A stretch of DNA of 44,832 bases from Porticoccaceae bacterium (GCA_023228865.1 JALOAH010000031.1:1-44832); one strand, 5' to 3'; shown: positions 17,643-26,339, counted from the first letter of the stretch. Translations and numbers: made by a program. The notes: generated by a model not told the origin, from the letters alone.

Positions 17643-18721
17643 GCTAAGACCCCAAGGCGCTGGCGCTGATAAGTGCCTTCCTGAATGTGACGACACCACG
17701 CCTGGTTGACCAGATACCATTCGATGGTTCTACGAATTCCGGACTCGAAAGTTTCCTGTGGTACCCAGCCCAGTTCACTCTGAATTTTACTAGCGTCGAT
17801 AGCGTAGCGTCGGTCATGGCCTGGACGATCACTGACATGAGTAATTAGGTCACGGTAATGGGTAATTGGTCCTTTAGGTGGAACCAACTCTTGCAGAATG
17901 TCACAAATGGTATGCACTACCTCGATATTCCGCTTTTCGTTATGACCACCAATATTGTAGGTTTCACCTACCCTACCCTGAGAGACCACTTGATACAACG
18001 CTCGGGCGTGGTCTTCCACGTACAGCCAGTCACGAATCTGATCACCTTTGCCATAAACGGGCAAAGGCTTGCCTTCCAACGCATTGAGGATGATCAGCGG
18101 GATAAGCTTCTCGGGGAAGTGAAAAGGGCCATAGTTATTTGAGCAATTAGTAATCAACACTGGCAGGCCGTAAGTTCGTTGCCACGCACGCACCAAGTGG
18201 TCAGAGCTGGCTTTGCTGGCCGAGTACGGTGAGCTGGGCGCATAGGGCGTAGCTTCATGGAACAGGTGCTGGTGGTAATCACTATCCTCCGCTGGATGTG
18301 GCAAGTCGCCATACACTTCATCAGTGGAGATATGGTGAAAGCGAAAAGCGTCCTTTCGCTCATCGTCTAGGCTGCTCCAGTAATGACGGGCCGTCTCTAG
18401 CAAGGTGTATGTGCCTACAATATTGGTTTCTATAAAAGCTGCGGGGCCATCGATGGAGCGATCCACGTGGGATTCAGCCGCCAGATGCATAACGATGTCG
18501 GGCTGATGCTCATTAAAAACTCTGTCGATTGCGTTGGTATCGCAGATATCTACCTGCTCAAAGGCGTAACGGTCGCTGTTGCTGATCTCTGCCAGATTGG
18601 CCAAGTTGCCTGCATAGGTGAGCTTGTCGACATTGATCACGCTGTCGGCTGTGTTGGCAATTATGTGACGAATAACAGCGGAGCCGATAAAACCCGCTCC
18701 ACCAGTGATAAGTAGCTTCAT
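17639..18721 (-). CDS. rmlB: dTDP-glucose 4,6-dehydratase
   Basis: The protein has 360 residues with [20 protein letters not shown] (NAD-binding GGAGFIG), [26 protein letters not shown] and [15 protein letters not shown] (YxxxK), all canonical RmlB motifs. It converts dTDP-glucose to the 4-keto-6-deoxy sugar, the second step of the rhamnose pathway. It is the first of the four contiguous rml genes in transcription order (B, D, A, C) and lies ten bases after the stop of the truncated ugd fragment. Confidence 0.96.
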   Translation of the reverse strand: MKLLITGGAGFIGSAVIRHIIANTADSVINVDKLTYAGNLANLAEISNSDRYAFEQVDICDTNAIDRVFNEHQPDIVMHLAAESHVDRSIDGPAAFIETNIVGTYTLLETARHYWSSLDDERKDAFRFHHISTDEVYGDLPHPAEDSDYHQHLFHEATPYAPSSPYSASKASSDHLVRAWQRTYGLPVLITNCSNNYGPFHFPEKLIPLIILNALEGKPLPVYGKGDQIRDWLYVEDHARALYQVVSQGRVGETYNIGGHNEKRNIEVVHTICDILQELVPPKGPITHYRDLITHVSDRPGHDRRYAIDASKIQSELGWVPQETFESGIRRTIEWYLVNQAWCRHIQEGTYQRQRLGVLA

Positions 18722-18731
18722 GGTTTAAAGT

Positions 18732-19025
18732 TCAATTGGGTTTAACGTTGCGGTTGGTGTGCGGGTCGTAATCCGTGGGGGTAGCGACAATGACAAAATC
18801 AGCGTTTTGGTAGGCTTCGGCTTTGTCCGTTGTGGCCTGTAGGTTGAGCGGCTTGTTTTGCAGGTAGTCTTCGATCTCTGCATCGACGATGGGAGATTGG
18901 TGGTTGTTGATGAGGTCTACCTTGGATTGCAGGATGTCCAGCGCTACTACCTGGTTGTGTTGGGCCAGTAGTACGGCATTGGAGAGGCCTGCGTAGCCGG
19001 TGCCTACGACGGTGATTTTGGGCAT
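18732..19025 (-). pseudogene. Truncated N-terminus of a UDP-glucose/GDP-mannose dehydrogenase (ugd-like)
   Basis: The frame starts [20 protein letters not shown], the NAD-binding domain start of UDP-glucose 6-dehydrogenase, and runs through [17 protein letters not shown] before stopping. It has 97 residues against about 390 in the family, so the catalytic and C-terminal domains are missing. The break lies ten bases from rmlB, which suggests a deletion or recombination junction. It is probably inactive as an enzyme. Confidence 0.8.
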
Positions 19026-19058
19026 GGGTTGATGAATTCCTCGGGACACTGGGGTTTG

Positions 19059-19213
19059 GTCGCCTGCAGGCAGGCTCCTACATGGTGTCGGTTGGGTTTG
19101 GTGTCGCTTGCAGGCAAGCTCCTACAGGGGGCGTGTGTAGGGGCTTGCCTGCGAGCAACCGTTGTTGGTGGTTGCGGCTCGGGCTTTGGGTCGCCTGGGG
19201 GCAGGCTCCTACA
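19059..19213. repeat. REP/BIME cluster (four elements)
   Basis: Four REP copies in alternating orientation occupy about 19059-19082, 19103-19125, 19135-19160 and 19190-19213. They separate the ugd fragment from the wbpP 3' fragment. The last copy supplies the stop codon of the wbpP fragment. Confidence 0.85.
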
Positions 19214-19466
19214 GTTTATCGAGCTGAGCCTGGTGCAGAAACCAGGGTATCGCTCGTCCTATTCCTTCGCTGATTCTGTATTGGGGTGCATAGCCGAGTT
19301 TGCTGGCGGCTTTGCTGGTATCCGCCTGGGAGTGGCGTACGTCTGCGGCTCTAAAGTCTCTGTACTGGGCGGGTTTGGTGTAGTGAACGCCGTTTTCTTG
19401 CAGGGCATCTCGTATGGCGTTGAACAGTTGGTTGAGGGTGGTGCGGTCCCCTATGGGGCGCATCAT
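19209..19466 (-). pseudogene. 3'-terminal fragment of wbpP (distal copy)
   Basis: The minus-strand reading from [20 protein letters not shown] onward through the tail is nearly the same as the C-terminus of the intact WbpP at 24200-25222. Nucleotide similarity is strong over about 19256-19453 against 24228-24425 (198 bases each) and weaker beyond. Only about 80 of 340 residues are present. The frame ends LDKL-stop, with CTG-TAG coming from the REP. It is the left partner of a direct repeat that brackets the defence-like operon. Confidence 0.85.
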
Positions 19467-20962
19467 CTCACTGCCTTGACACCACCCCGGCGTTTGATGC
19501 CCGCAGCAACCCGGAACAGGTCGGGTATGTTAAGGCGGTTGTCGGGCAGGCGGCTCATTACGCCAATTTCGATCAGAGCGGCGATTAGCGCCTCTTCTTT
19601 TTGCACCTGCGTCTGTCTGCTCTCCAGGGTATGGGGCGGCAGGAATGTGCTCTCATCGGTATTGTCCTGGGCTACTCGGGCTTCGATTTTTTCGATGGCC
19701 TGGCTGTCTCTCCAGCGCTGGATCAATTCTTCAGCCGAGGTGGGCACTGTCAATCCCTTCAGGGCGCCAATCACTTCATCGATCCAGAAGTAATCTTCCT
19801 TCAATTCCTGCAGCCGAACCCGCGAGGCGTGGGCCACGCCCTTTTTGATGCCTTCATAGTGCAACGGCTCGCTGTAGTTGCCACTTTCGCTCTCCTGCTG
19901 CGCATGCTTGATGGCGAGCAGGAAACTCCTCGGGGTAACACGTCCACGCGCATCGGCCAGGTGGGTGGGCAGCCAGGTGTAGGTCTTGCCGCGGCGGCTG
20001 TTTGTGCCCATATAGGGACTGGCAATGGCACTCAGCACCTCGGCCTGTTTCTCTTCGTTGCTTTCGAGTGAGGCAGGCACCAACCATATTGACTGCGATG
20101 AATTACTCAGCTTTACGAAGTCATGATTGTGATGCGATCTGCACCAGTTTCTGAATCCGTTGTCGGCGTCGGATGGGTGGTTCGCCAGCCAGTGCCATAG
20201 CAGGCCATACAGGTCGACGCGAGTCCATTCCAGCACGACGCGGTTGTGCTGGAGCTTTGATGCATCAGGAAACGCCCAGATACTTTGGTCTTCCCACATA
20301 TCGGGCCGCATGAACAGCTTGGTGTGAATATTGCTGAGGAACCGCGCATCGAGGCAAACCCTCAGCAGGCCTTTCACCAGGGAACGAATGGTGCTCCAGT
20401 CGTTACCCAGACGATCCAGTGCGTCAAAAACGATGAGGTGGCGCTCACCGCTTGTTCGCAGGGCGGCATTGATGGCTGTCAGCCATGCTTCTTCCTTCTC
20501 CACGTTGTTGGCGACGAATTCTACCCGCTCTTGCCAGCTTTCCATTGGCAGTTGCTCGCCAATCTTAGGTAGTAATTGATGGAGAATGACGGTGCGCCAG
20601 ATCCATTCGGCGTTGCTCCCACGTGCGACAAGTTGCTCGAGAACCTGGCGCGAAGGATAGTCTGGGTGCCCCCTTTCAGCGGCATAGCCCCAGCTGACAG
20701 TGCATTGATCCAAACGCAGGCGCGGAAACTGCTGCCCGATAAGCTTGCGCGTCTGCTCACCGTTGAGAGCGGCGGACCAGAAGCTTTTGCCGCTGCCCCT
20801 GTCACCTACCACCAGGGTAGCTTCAAGGTTGAGGGCTTTTTCATGCCCCTTGGCGAGATAGATGTCTTCGATCGGAGGCGGAACGGTGCTGGAATGCGCC
20901 ACTATCTCAGGGATGAGGGGTAAAGCGGCTTTCACGGTGGCGATCAGGCTGCTGTCAGTCAT
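19463..20962 (-). CDS. P-loop (STAND/KAP-like) ATPase of a defence-like operon
   Basis: The 499-residue product has a Walker A GDRGSGKS at residues 53-60 and a Walker B HLIVFDALDRL at about 175-185. RGRVTPRSFLLAIKHA near residue 350 resembles a sensor-2 segment. The C-terminal 60 residues look like a small winged-helix or helical domain (ALIAALIEIGVMSRL). No nuclease or protease motif is visible. The ATG at 20962 overlaps the upstream ATPase gene by four bases; a GTG at 20986 is less likely. It is the last gene of a five-gene leftward operon. It could be the switch or effector-loading ATPase of a conflict system. The ATPase call is firm; the biological role is inference. Confidence 0.72.
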   Translation of the reverse strand: MTDSSLIATVKAALPLIPEIVAHSSTVPPPIEDIYLAKGHEKALNLEATLVVGDRGSGKSFWSAALNGEQTRKLIGQQFPRLRLDQCTVSWGYAAERGHPDYPSRQVLEQLVARGSNAEWIWRTVILHQLLPKIGEQLPMESWQERVEFVANNVEKEEAWLTAINAALRTSGERHLIVFDALDRLGNDWSTIRSLVKGLLRVCLDARFLSNIHTKLFMRPDMWEDQSIWAFPDASKLQHNRVVLEWTRVDLYGLLWHWLANHPSDADNGFRNWCRSHHNHDFVKLSNSSQSIWLVPASLESNEEKQAEVLSAIASPYMGTNSRRGKTYTWLPTHLADARGRVTPRSFLLAIKHAQQESESGNYSEPLHYEGIKKGVAHASRVRLQELKEDYFWIDEVIGALKGLTVPTSAEELIQRWRDSQAIEKIEARVAQDNTDESTFLPPHTLESRQTQVQKEEALIAALIEIGVMSRLPDNRLNIPDLFRVAAGIKRRGGVKAVR

Positions 20963-22248
20963 TGGGTTGACTCCAGACGTTGCCACATGGCTTTGAAAAA
21001 GGCACCGAATGTTTCGTTGATCTGGGATTCACTGAGCTCATTGAGTTGTTTAACGGGGTCAAAGCGCTCGAACAGGTCAGAACGAGGAATGACAATCGGG
21101 TAATGAGGGGCTGACTCGTTCCTTTCATCGAAGCTGAACACATCGCCGTCCTCGGGCTCTTGCTCGTCGTACAGGGTATCCACCCACAGGCTATAGGCAT
21201 TGGCGATGAATTCAGCTCTGGTACCGGGGAGCGCACGGGCGCTGACCATTTGGATACGGTCGCGCCAGCTTGTCGCCAGCCCTAGCGTAATGGAGGTTTG
21301 CGCCAGTTGCGCCAGATGGCTGAAGAGGTATTTGTAGCCTTGCCAGGTAACAGGCATATCGACAGCAAAACACAGCACCTCGGCATTGAGGTGTAGCAAT
21401 GGGGCGGCAACGGTTTCATGCAGTCCAGCGCGGCTGTCAATGAGCACTACGTCGGGCTGGTATTCCAGTTCCAGGGCCTTGACCATGATTTTGAGTCTGC
21501 TGGCGTAGCTGACAAGGCCATCATCATCTTGCTTGTCGAGATAGGCTCTGGCCAGTTTGGCAATCACGTTTTCTCTGTTGAGGTCTGTTTTTGCACCGAA
21601 AGCGGGAGCTACCCACAAGCCGACATCGGCTACCGGGCTCTGACGGCACATTTGTGACGGCAATTCCGCGGTATTGGCCCCCACCAGATCGTGCACCAGC
21701 CAGTCAGCGATGCCGTATTGAGGTTTGCCGGTGCTTTCCAGCAGTTGTGCGCCAAGGCCGGGGGCTTCCAGATCCAGGTCGATCACGAGTACGGTCTTGC
21801 CCTGTTGGCACAAGTGTCGCGCCCACAGAGCCAGGGCAGTACTGCGCCCTACTCCGCCTTTCAGGCTGAAGAACACGAATCGCTTGGAATCGTCACTGCT
21901 ATTGTCATCCGGCTGCACAATCCAGTCACTGCCCATGGCGCGACGCTCGATGACACGGCACGGGAAGCCGTCGACGATCTGGATCAGTACCGGCTCGCTC
22001 AGTAGTGCCTCGCCCGTCAACGTATCGCCTGCCCGCACGGCGGGCCGGGACGAGCCGGCGAAGTGCTGCAATCGTGCGATCAAGGTCTCATTGAGTGCAT
22101 CAAGGAGAGCGTCATCGGTTTCATCTGGCACAACGAGATGCAGACGACCTTCGATGTCGCGTATGACACGAAAATGTTCGGCTGCAAGGTCCGGCAAGTG
22201 TTGCCTGACAGCTTGTACAGTGCAAGCTAGACTATCGTCGAAGTCCAT
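20959..22248 (-). CDS. KGGVGR-type ParA/MinD-like ATPase
   Basis: The protein has 429 residues. About 120 N-terminal residues without a recognised fold precede RFVFFSLKGGVGRSTALALW (residues 123-142), a deviant Walker A in which the usual KGGxGKT lysine is Arg. Next come TVLVIDLDLEAPGLGAQLL (A' aspartate motif) and VVLIDSRAGLHETV (Walker B-like DxRAG). This matches a family I remember as 'KGGVGR-motif variant' ATPases, seen in accessory regions and usually uncharacterised. It is not a plasmid partition gene here, as no ParB or parS is adjacent. It is coupled by ATGA to the downstream ATPase, so the two probably form one complex. Confidence 0.75.
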   Translation of the reverse strand: MDFDDSLACTVQAVRQHLPDLAAEHFRVIRDIEGRLHLVVPDETDDALLDALNETLIARLQHFAGSSRPAVRAGDTLTGEALLSEPVLIQIVDGFPCRVIERRAMGSDWIVQPDDNSSDDSKRFVFFSLKGGVGRSTALALWARHLCQQGKTVLVIDLDLEAPGLGAQLLESTGKPQYGIADWLVHDLVGANTAELPSQMCRQSPVADVGLWVAPAFGAKTDLNRENVIAKLARAYLDKQDDDGLVSYASRLKIMVKALELEYQPDVVLIDSRAGLHETVAAPLLHLNAEVLCFAVDMPVTWQGYKYLFSHLAQLAQTSITLGLATSWRDRIQMVSARALPGTRAEFIANAYSLWVDTLYDEQEPEDGDVFSFDERNESAPHYPIVIPRSDLFERFDPVKQLNELSESQINETFGAFFKAMWQRLESTQ

Positions 22249-22257
22249 GGGGCTGCC

Positions 22258-22650
22258 CTATACGCTTGTGTACATTGCTTGAATCGTTTTATTGGCATCA
22301 TCGCGATATTTGCGGCATTGAGCGATATTGAAGAGCTCATCCGACCAGTAGCGGTTAACAACCTTCCAGCCAGCCATGTAGTCGGGATGGCTGATCAAGC
22401 TTACCAAGTAGCTTCGTCTTCGCCCACTCATGAGTCGCTTGGCGTCGTCTATCAGCTCTGGGATGTGTTTGTAGGGAAGCGCCGTGGTGGTGCCCGGCTG
22501 TCTCTGCAAGCTGCTTTTGATGGCACACTCCGCCGCCAGGCCAAACAGGTGCGTGGCTGTACCGTAGCGGGCGTTATCGTACAGTGCGTTGGCGTCTTGG
22601 TACATACGTTCGCCCGCAGCCTGATAGTCATCCCTTTCGTTGCTGTTCAC
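22258..22650 (-). CDS. HEPN-domain-like protein
   Basis: The 130-residue product is mainly helical, with DANALYDNARYGTATHLFGL followed by AAECAIKSSL, the first HEPN helix pair, and a C-terminal KYRDDANKTI. The classical R-x4-6-H RNase motif is not obvious, so a binding or regulatory HEPN is possible. I chose the GTG at 22648-22650 because AAGGAG lies six bases upstream and it makes a GTGA overlap with the nucleotidyltransferase gene. An upstream ATG at 22683 would give a long overlap. Confidence 0.6.
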   Translation of the reverse strand: MNSNERDDYQAAGERMYQDANALYDNARYGTATHLFGLAAECAIKSSLQRQPGTTTALPYKHIPELIDDAKRLMSGRRRSYLVSLISHPDYMAGWKVVNRYWSDELFNIAQCRKYRDDANKTIQAMYTSV

Positions 22651-22883
22651 CAGACTCTCCTTGTATCCACCACGAATTCGCATTCTGGTTTATGGTGTGG
22701 GTTGTTTTTGTTGCCTTTCCGAGTTACCTCGCCGCGACCATAAGAGCCATTAGCAACCAGGGTGATTACATTCCCGTAGGATGTTCCAGTCAGCGCTTTC
22801 TCTAGCTTTTCCCGTAGTTGAATCAAGGTTTCTTGTGTAAAAGCCTGTGTCTGAGCAATGCCAGGGTAGATTTCCTTATCCAT
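22647..22883 (-). CDS. Short nucleotidyltransferase-like protein (GSYGRGE), truncated
   Basis: This 78-residue protein begins MDKEIYPGIAQTQAFTQETL and has VANGSYGRGEVTRKG at residues 43-57, the first motif of pol-beta-type nucleotidyltransferases. The following DxD metal-binding motif is absent and the frame ends 22 residues later. It is either a remnant of a larger enzyme or a minimal, inactive partner of the HEPN protein it overlaps. GGAG lies seven bases before the ATG, so it is probably translated. Confidence 0.55.
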   Translation of the reverse strand: MDKEIYPGIAQTQAFTQETLIQLREKLEKALTGTSYGNVITLVANGSYGRGEVTRKGNKNNPHHKPECEFVVDTRRVW

Positions 22884-22902
22884 TTACAGCTCCTTTCAAT
22901 TT

Positions 22903-23970
22903 TTATAGGGCAAAACCTAACTGCTTGTAAGGTGTACATGAGTGCATGCTGTCCACCGAAAGCCTTTTCTGCGCGGCATATTTGGCACTTTGATAGCGTT
23001 TCATGCCTGATTGCTCAGGCTTGACGAGGTATTGACGTGCCTTGTATAGCACTACCCTGTTATCCAGCTCGGGCGGTGTATCGGCTTTGCTTTTGATACT
23101 TTCCAGGCGGTAAAAAAGGTTGTTGTGCTTCTTGCGCCATTTTTTCTCGGTGCCAAATAGCTCTTCCTCGCGCAGGGGCTCTTTGCTTTGCATCCAATAA
23201 ACCTGGCTGAACTGGTCGGCAATGAGGCCCAGTTCTTTAGTGATAAGGTTGTTGTAGATAAAGTCTTTAAGCTTCCAAAACTTGTCCAGTACGCTGTATC
23301 GCTCTTCCCCTTTGCCCAAGAATGACGCTGCTGCAACATGCAGTGGATTCAAGGCTGTTGGGGTGCGCGAGAGGTAGCGGTAGCTGCGGATAATACCTTC
23401 GATTGTGTCTATATTGATCGGGCTGCTGAACAAGTCACCCCCGTTGTCGTCGGAGGCTTTACCGGCGATAAGTGTACGGATGAAGTCGGTATCCACGCCT
23501 CTCCTCAGCGTTTTTTTGAGCGGCTTGCCGATTGTATGTTGCCCGGAAAGCAACATCTCGCCCATTTCATGATGCCCATAGCCAAAAGTCTTCTCAAGGT
23601 AGGGCTCAATACTGTGCGACAGCGGTGGATGGCCAATATCATGCAGCAGGCCAGCAATGATCAAATGACGCTTTAAGTCTTGGCTGTAGCCGCGCTTCTC
23701 CGCCACAAAGCTGGCAAGCGCTGCAACGTGCAGCGAGTGATCCGCGCGCGATCTCAGTTTCTTGTCCAGCTTGTGGGTAGGCCCGATATGGTCCAGAGCA
23801 CCGAGAAAGGAAATCTGCCTGAGCCGCTGAAAAGCGGCGGACTTGATCACCTCTGCCACTATGGGATCAGCGGGCAATTGGGTCATCCAGCGGTGAAGCT
23901 GCTCGCTAGAGCGGGCAAGCAAGAGGGAAGCTTGCTCCTTCTCAACTGGTGTCCTGGTAATAGCAGTCAT
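22903..23970 (-). CDS. HD-domain phosphohydrolase (dGTPase-like)
   Basis: The 355-residue product carries SRADHSLHVAALASFVAEKR and IIAGLLHDIGHPPLSHSIEP, giving the metal ligands H78, H110-D111 and a later Asp in SPINIDTIEGI. The arrangement is that of HD phosphohydrolases related to dNTPases. It could remove phosphate from nucleotides or degrade a signal nucleotide; the sequence does not decide. It is the first gene of the defence-like operon, about 40 bases after a promoter-like sequence at 24019-24048. A 71-bp diverged copy of its HD-motif region occurs at 26340-26410. Confidence 0.8.
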   Translation of the reverse strand: MTAITRTPVEKEQASLLLARSSEQLHRWMTQLPADPIVAEVIKSAAFQRLRQISFLGALDHIGPTHKLDKKLRSRADHSLHVAALASFVAEKRGYSQDLKRHLIIAGLLHDIGHPPLSHSIEPYLEKTFGYGHHEMGEMLLSGQHTIGKPLKKTLRRGVDTDFIRTLIAGKASDDNGGDLFSSPINIDTIEGIIRSYRYLSRTPTALNPLHVAAASFLGKGEERYSVLDKFWKLKDFIYNNLITKELGLIADQFSQVYWMQSKEPLREEELFGTEKKWRKKHNNLFYRLESIKSKADTPPELDNRVVLYKARQYLVKPEQSGMKRYQSAKYAAQKRLSVDSMHSCTPYKQLGFAL

Positions 23971-24018
23971 GGCCTATGGGTACTTTTTGCTACTTTGCTG
24001 TTTGCGGAGTTTGTGTGG

Positions 24019-24048
24019 AGTATAGAGTGTTTCGCCGTAGACCAACAA
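24019..24048 (-). promoter_or_regulatory. Promoter candidate, copy A of a three-copy cassette promoter
   Basis: On the minus strand TTGTTG, 18 bases, then TATACT forms a sigma-70-like promoter about 50 bases upstream of the HD gene. The surrounding bases (CACTC before TATACT, GTCTACGGC after TTGTTG) recur at 26434-26463 and 28470-28499. Confidence 0.6.
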
Positions 24049-24199
24049 TGTGCCTTGCCTGTCATCTCGGCTCTATCTGCCCTCGACCAACATCTGTCAT
24101 CTCGACTCTATCGGTCATCTCGACCAGCGGGAGAGATCTGATGGCTGGGTGGTTAAGATCCCTCGGCTACGGTCGGGATGACATGGGAGTAAGGGCGCA
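24049..24199. repeat. GTCATC-type palindromic repeat region
   Basis: GTCATCTCGACC (24114-24125) and GGTCGGGATGAC (24171-24182) form an inverted repeat matching at 11 of 12 positions, and GTCATCTCG occurs twice more just to the left (24061 and 24096). It is a dispersed-repeat or MITE-like element, distinct from the REP family, lying between the HD-gene promoter and the wbpP stop. Confidence 0.6.
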
Positions 24200-25222
24200 C
24201 TACTGCGCCAGGTACCATGGCATGGCCTGCCCTATTCCTTCGCTGATTCTGTATTGCGGTGCATAGCCGAGTTTGTTGGCGGCTTTGCTGATATCCGCCT
24301 GGGAGTGGCGCACGTCTCCGGCTCTAAAGTCTCTGTACTGGGCGGGTTTGGTGTAGTGGACGCCATTTTCTTGCAGGGCATCTCGGATGGCGTTGAAGAG
24401 TTGGTTGAGGGTGGTGCGGTCCCCTACTGCGACGTTGTATACCTGGTTGCGGGCTTCCGGGTTGGTTGTGGTTGCCGCCAGTAGATTCATTTGAACGGTG
24501 TTGTCGATGTAGCAGAAGTCGCGGCTGGTTTCGCCGTCGCCGTTGATGAATACGTCTTCGCCTTTGATCATCGCCGCTGTCCATTTGGGGATTACTGCGG
24601 CGTAGGCGCCTTCCGGGTCCTGGCGTTTGCCGAATACGTTGAAGTAGCGCAGGCCGATGGTGGTGAAGCCGTAAGTTTTGGCGAATACATCGGCGTAGAG
24701 TTCGTTGACGTATTTGGTGACGGCATAGGGCGACAGGGGTTTGCCGATCACGTCTTCCACCTTGGGCAAGCCGGGGTGATCGCCGTAGGTGGAGCTGCTG
24801 GCGGCATAGACAAAGCTTTTGACCTGGGCATCGCGGGCCGCCACCAGCATGTTGAGAAAGCCGTCGATATTGGTGGCGTTGGTGGTTAAGGGGTCGTGGA
24901 TGGAGCGCGGCACGGAGCCAAGGGCGGCCTGGTGCAGTACGTAGTCGATGCCGGTGCAGGCGTTTTTGCAGTGGTCGAGGTTGCGAATATCGCCTTCGAT
25001 AAAGGTGAAATTGGCCCACTGCTCGGCGCTGACGAGGGTTTTGACCTCGTCGAGGTTTTTTTGGTGCCCGGTGGCGAAGTTGTCCAGCCCGACGACCTTC
25101 TGGTTGAGTTTAAGCAGGGCTTCCAGCAGGTTTGAGCCGATAAAGCCTGCTACGCCGGTGATCAGCCAGGTGGCGGGTTGGGCTTTCAGGGTTTGCTGGA
25201 GCTGGTCGTAGCGTGTTGGCAT
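24200..25222 (-). CDS. wbpP: UDP-N-acetylglucosamine/galactosamine 4-epimerase (WbpP/TviC family)
   Basis: The 340-residue product, from the ATG at 25220-25222, has [20 protein letters not shown] (NAD-binding), [31 protein letters not shown] and [15 protein letters not shown] (YxxxK). These are diagnostic of WbpP/TviC/WbgU UDP-HexNAc epimerases, and the length matches. It would convert UDP-GlcNAc (or its uronate) to the galacto form together with the WbpO-type dehydrogenase at 28632-29918. About 200 bases of its 3' end are duplicated at 19256-19453. Confidence 0.93.
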   Translation of the reverse strand: MPTRYDQLQQTLKAQPATWLITGVAGFIGSNLLEALLKLNQKVVGLDNFATGHQKNLDEVKTLVSAEQWANFTFIEGDIRNLDHCKNACTGIDYVLHQAALGSVPRSIHDPLTTNATNIDGFLNMLVAARDAQVKSFVYAASSSTYGDHPGLPKVEDVIGKPLSPYAVTKYVNELYADVFAKTYGFTTIGLRYFNVFGKRQDPEGAYAAVIPKWTAAMIKGEDVFINGDGETSRDFCYIDNTVQMNLLAATTTNPEARNQVYNVAVGDRTTLNQLFNAIRDALQENGVHYTKPAQYRDFRAGDVRHSQADISKAANKLGYAPQYRISEGIGQAMPWYLAQ

Positions 25223-25253
25223 GGTTTTTTTGGGGTTGGTGCATGGGTTTGGT

Positions 25254-25350
25254 GTCGCCCGCAAGGTGCGTATGTAGGAGCTTGCCTGCAAGCGACCGTT
25301 GTTGGTGGGTTGAGCCGGGCTTTTGTCGCCTGCGGGCAGGCTCCTACAGG
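25254..25350. repeat. REP/BIME pair
   Basis: A partial REP and two full REPs in opposite orientation are joined by a linker containing TTGGTGGGTTGAGCCGGGC. The unit lies between the wbpP start and the AbiEii-like gene and supplies the latter's stop codon. Confidence 0.85.
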
Positions 25351-26033
25351 GGGATGTATGCGCTTAAGGACTTTGATGCCAGCTCCACATCGGGAAGATC
25401 GCGCACGACTTTTACGGCTTCGACCAGCGTATTTCTTTCGTGAGTAGTCAGTGTTTCCAGATCGCCATCGCTGAAATAGACCAGTGCTTTCAGGCTCTCG
25501 CTCGGCTGGAAGTTGGGTCCGTATAGCAGGCGTGCAGATGCGAGTCCACGTGACAGGCTCACACCGGCATTGACCATTGCAGCGACATCACGATAATCCT
25601 TGGCCTCTGCACGCTGGAGTACCACTTTGAGTTTGGTCGCCATCAAATCATCAAAAGATGCGACCTGCAAAACACCGTCATTGGTAAAATCCGGTTCTCC
25701 CACCCTTCCGAAAGCAATAGCGCCGAAGAACGAAACCTTGACCTGCTCTCGCTCTGAATTTTCATGGGGGACAAGCACAACCCAGGTATTGTCTTGGTCT
25801 TGAAGTGTCGTGGACTGTTCCATGAACGGAAAAGCCCTCTTGATGGTGTCCCGATCCAGCGGCTTTTCTGAGAAAAAATCGAAGTCCACTGAATTGCGGT
25901 GTCCCAGGCGAAGCGCGATTGCAGTGCCGCCGTATAACGTGAACCCGAGATTCGGGGCATTTCCGAGTTCTGGCCATAGGCGCTTCTGGGCAGCAGGTAA
26001 TGTATCCATGCAAGGTTTGAACCTGCCCGTCAT
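25344..26033 (-). CDS. AbiEii-like nucleotidyltransferase (toxin candidate)
   Basis: The 229-residue product contains [20 protein letters not shown] followed by [11 protein letters not shown], the G-G-T-A ... DFDFF nucleotidyltransferase signature of AbiEii/AbiGii toxins, and later [20 protein letters not shown], a conserved K..R..KD.RD segment. The ATG at 26031-26033 overlaps the partner stop by four bases, so I prefer it to longer frames. The last codons CTG-TAG come from the REP, so the natural C-terminus may have been replaced. Confidence 0.78.
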   Translation of the reverse strand: MTGRFKPCMDTLPAAQKRLWPELGNAPNLGFTLYGGTAIALRLGHRNSVDFDFFSEKPLDRDTIKRAFPFMEQSTTLQDQDNTWVVLVPHENSEREQVKVSFFGAIAFGRVGEPDFTNDGVLQVASFDDLMATKLKVVLQRAEAKDYRDVAAMVNAGVSLSRGLASARLLYGPNFQPSESLKALVYFSDGDLETLTTHERNTLVEAVKVVRDLPDVELASKSLSAYIPL

Positions 26034-26326
26034 GCAAACCTCCGCACAGGCAAGGGCGGCACTTGATCCACGCTCGACAGGCCAAGGCGATAGTGCCAAT
26101 ACGCCCAGGAGCGCTCGTTAAACTGCCCTGCTTCTGCGTGCATCAGGACGTGGCGAAGTGCCTCGTCACCTACTATGCCGACAAGCGCTTGAACATCGGA
26201 GTAGTCGCCGATGTTCATGACTTGGGCAATCACGCGCTCAGGCATGGCCACGGCTTCTTCTGGTGTTTTCCACCAGATGTATTTGCGGGCAAGTGGCTTC
26301 AACGACGCCCGACCGACCTGGATCAT
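26030..26326 (-). CDS. Small partner protein of the AbiEii-like gene
   Basis: This 98-residue protein starts MIQVGRASLKPLARKYIWWK and contains PERVIAQVMNIGDYSDVQAL and RSWAYWHYRLGL, ending [10 protein letters not shown]. From memory, proteins of this type commonly sit directly upstream of AbiEii-like nucleotidyltransferases, which suggests an antitoxin or co-factor role. No HTH is obvious. AGGTGAG lies a few bases before the ATG. Confidence 0.65.
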   Translation of the reverse strand: MIQVGRASLKPLARKYIWWKTPEEAVAMPERVIAQVMNIGDYSDVQALVGIVGDEALRHVLMHAEAGQFNERSWAYWHYRLGLSSVDQVPPLPVRRFA

Positions 26327-26339
26327 GATCTCACCTTCC

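Noticed and set aside
20959..22248. Plasmid partition ParA
   Set aside because: No ParB, parS or replication gene is near, and the KGGVGR motif with its long N-terminal domain points to a different family.
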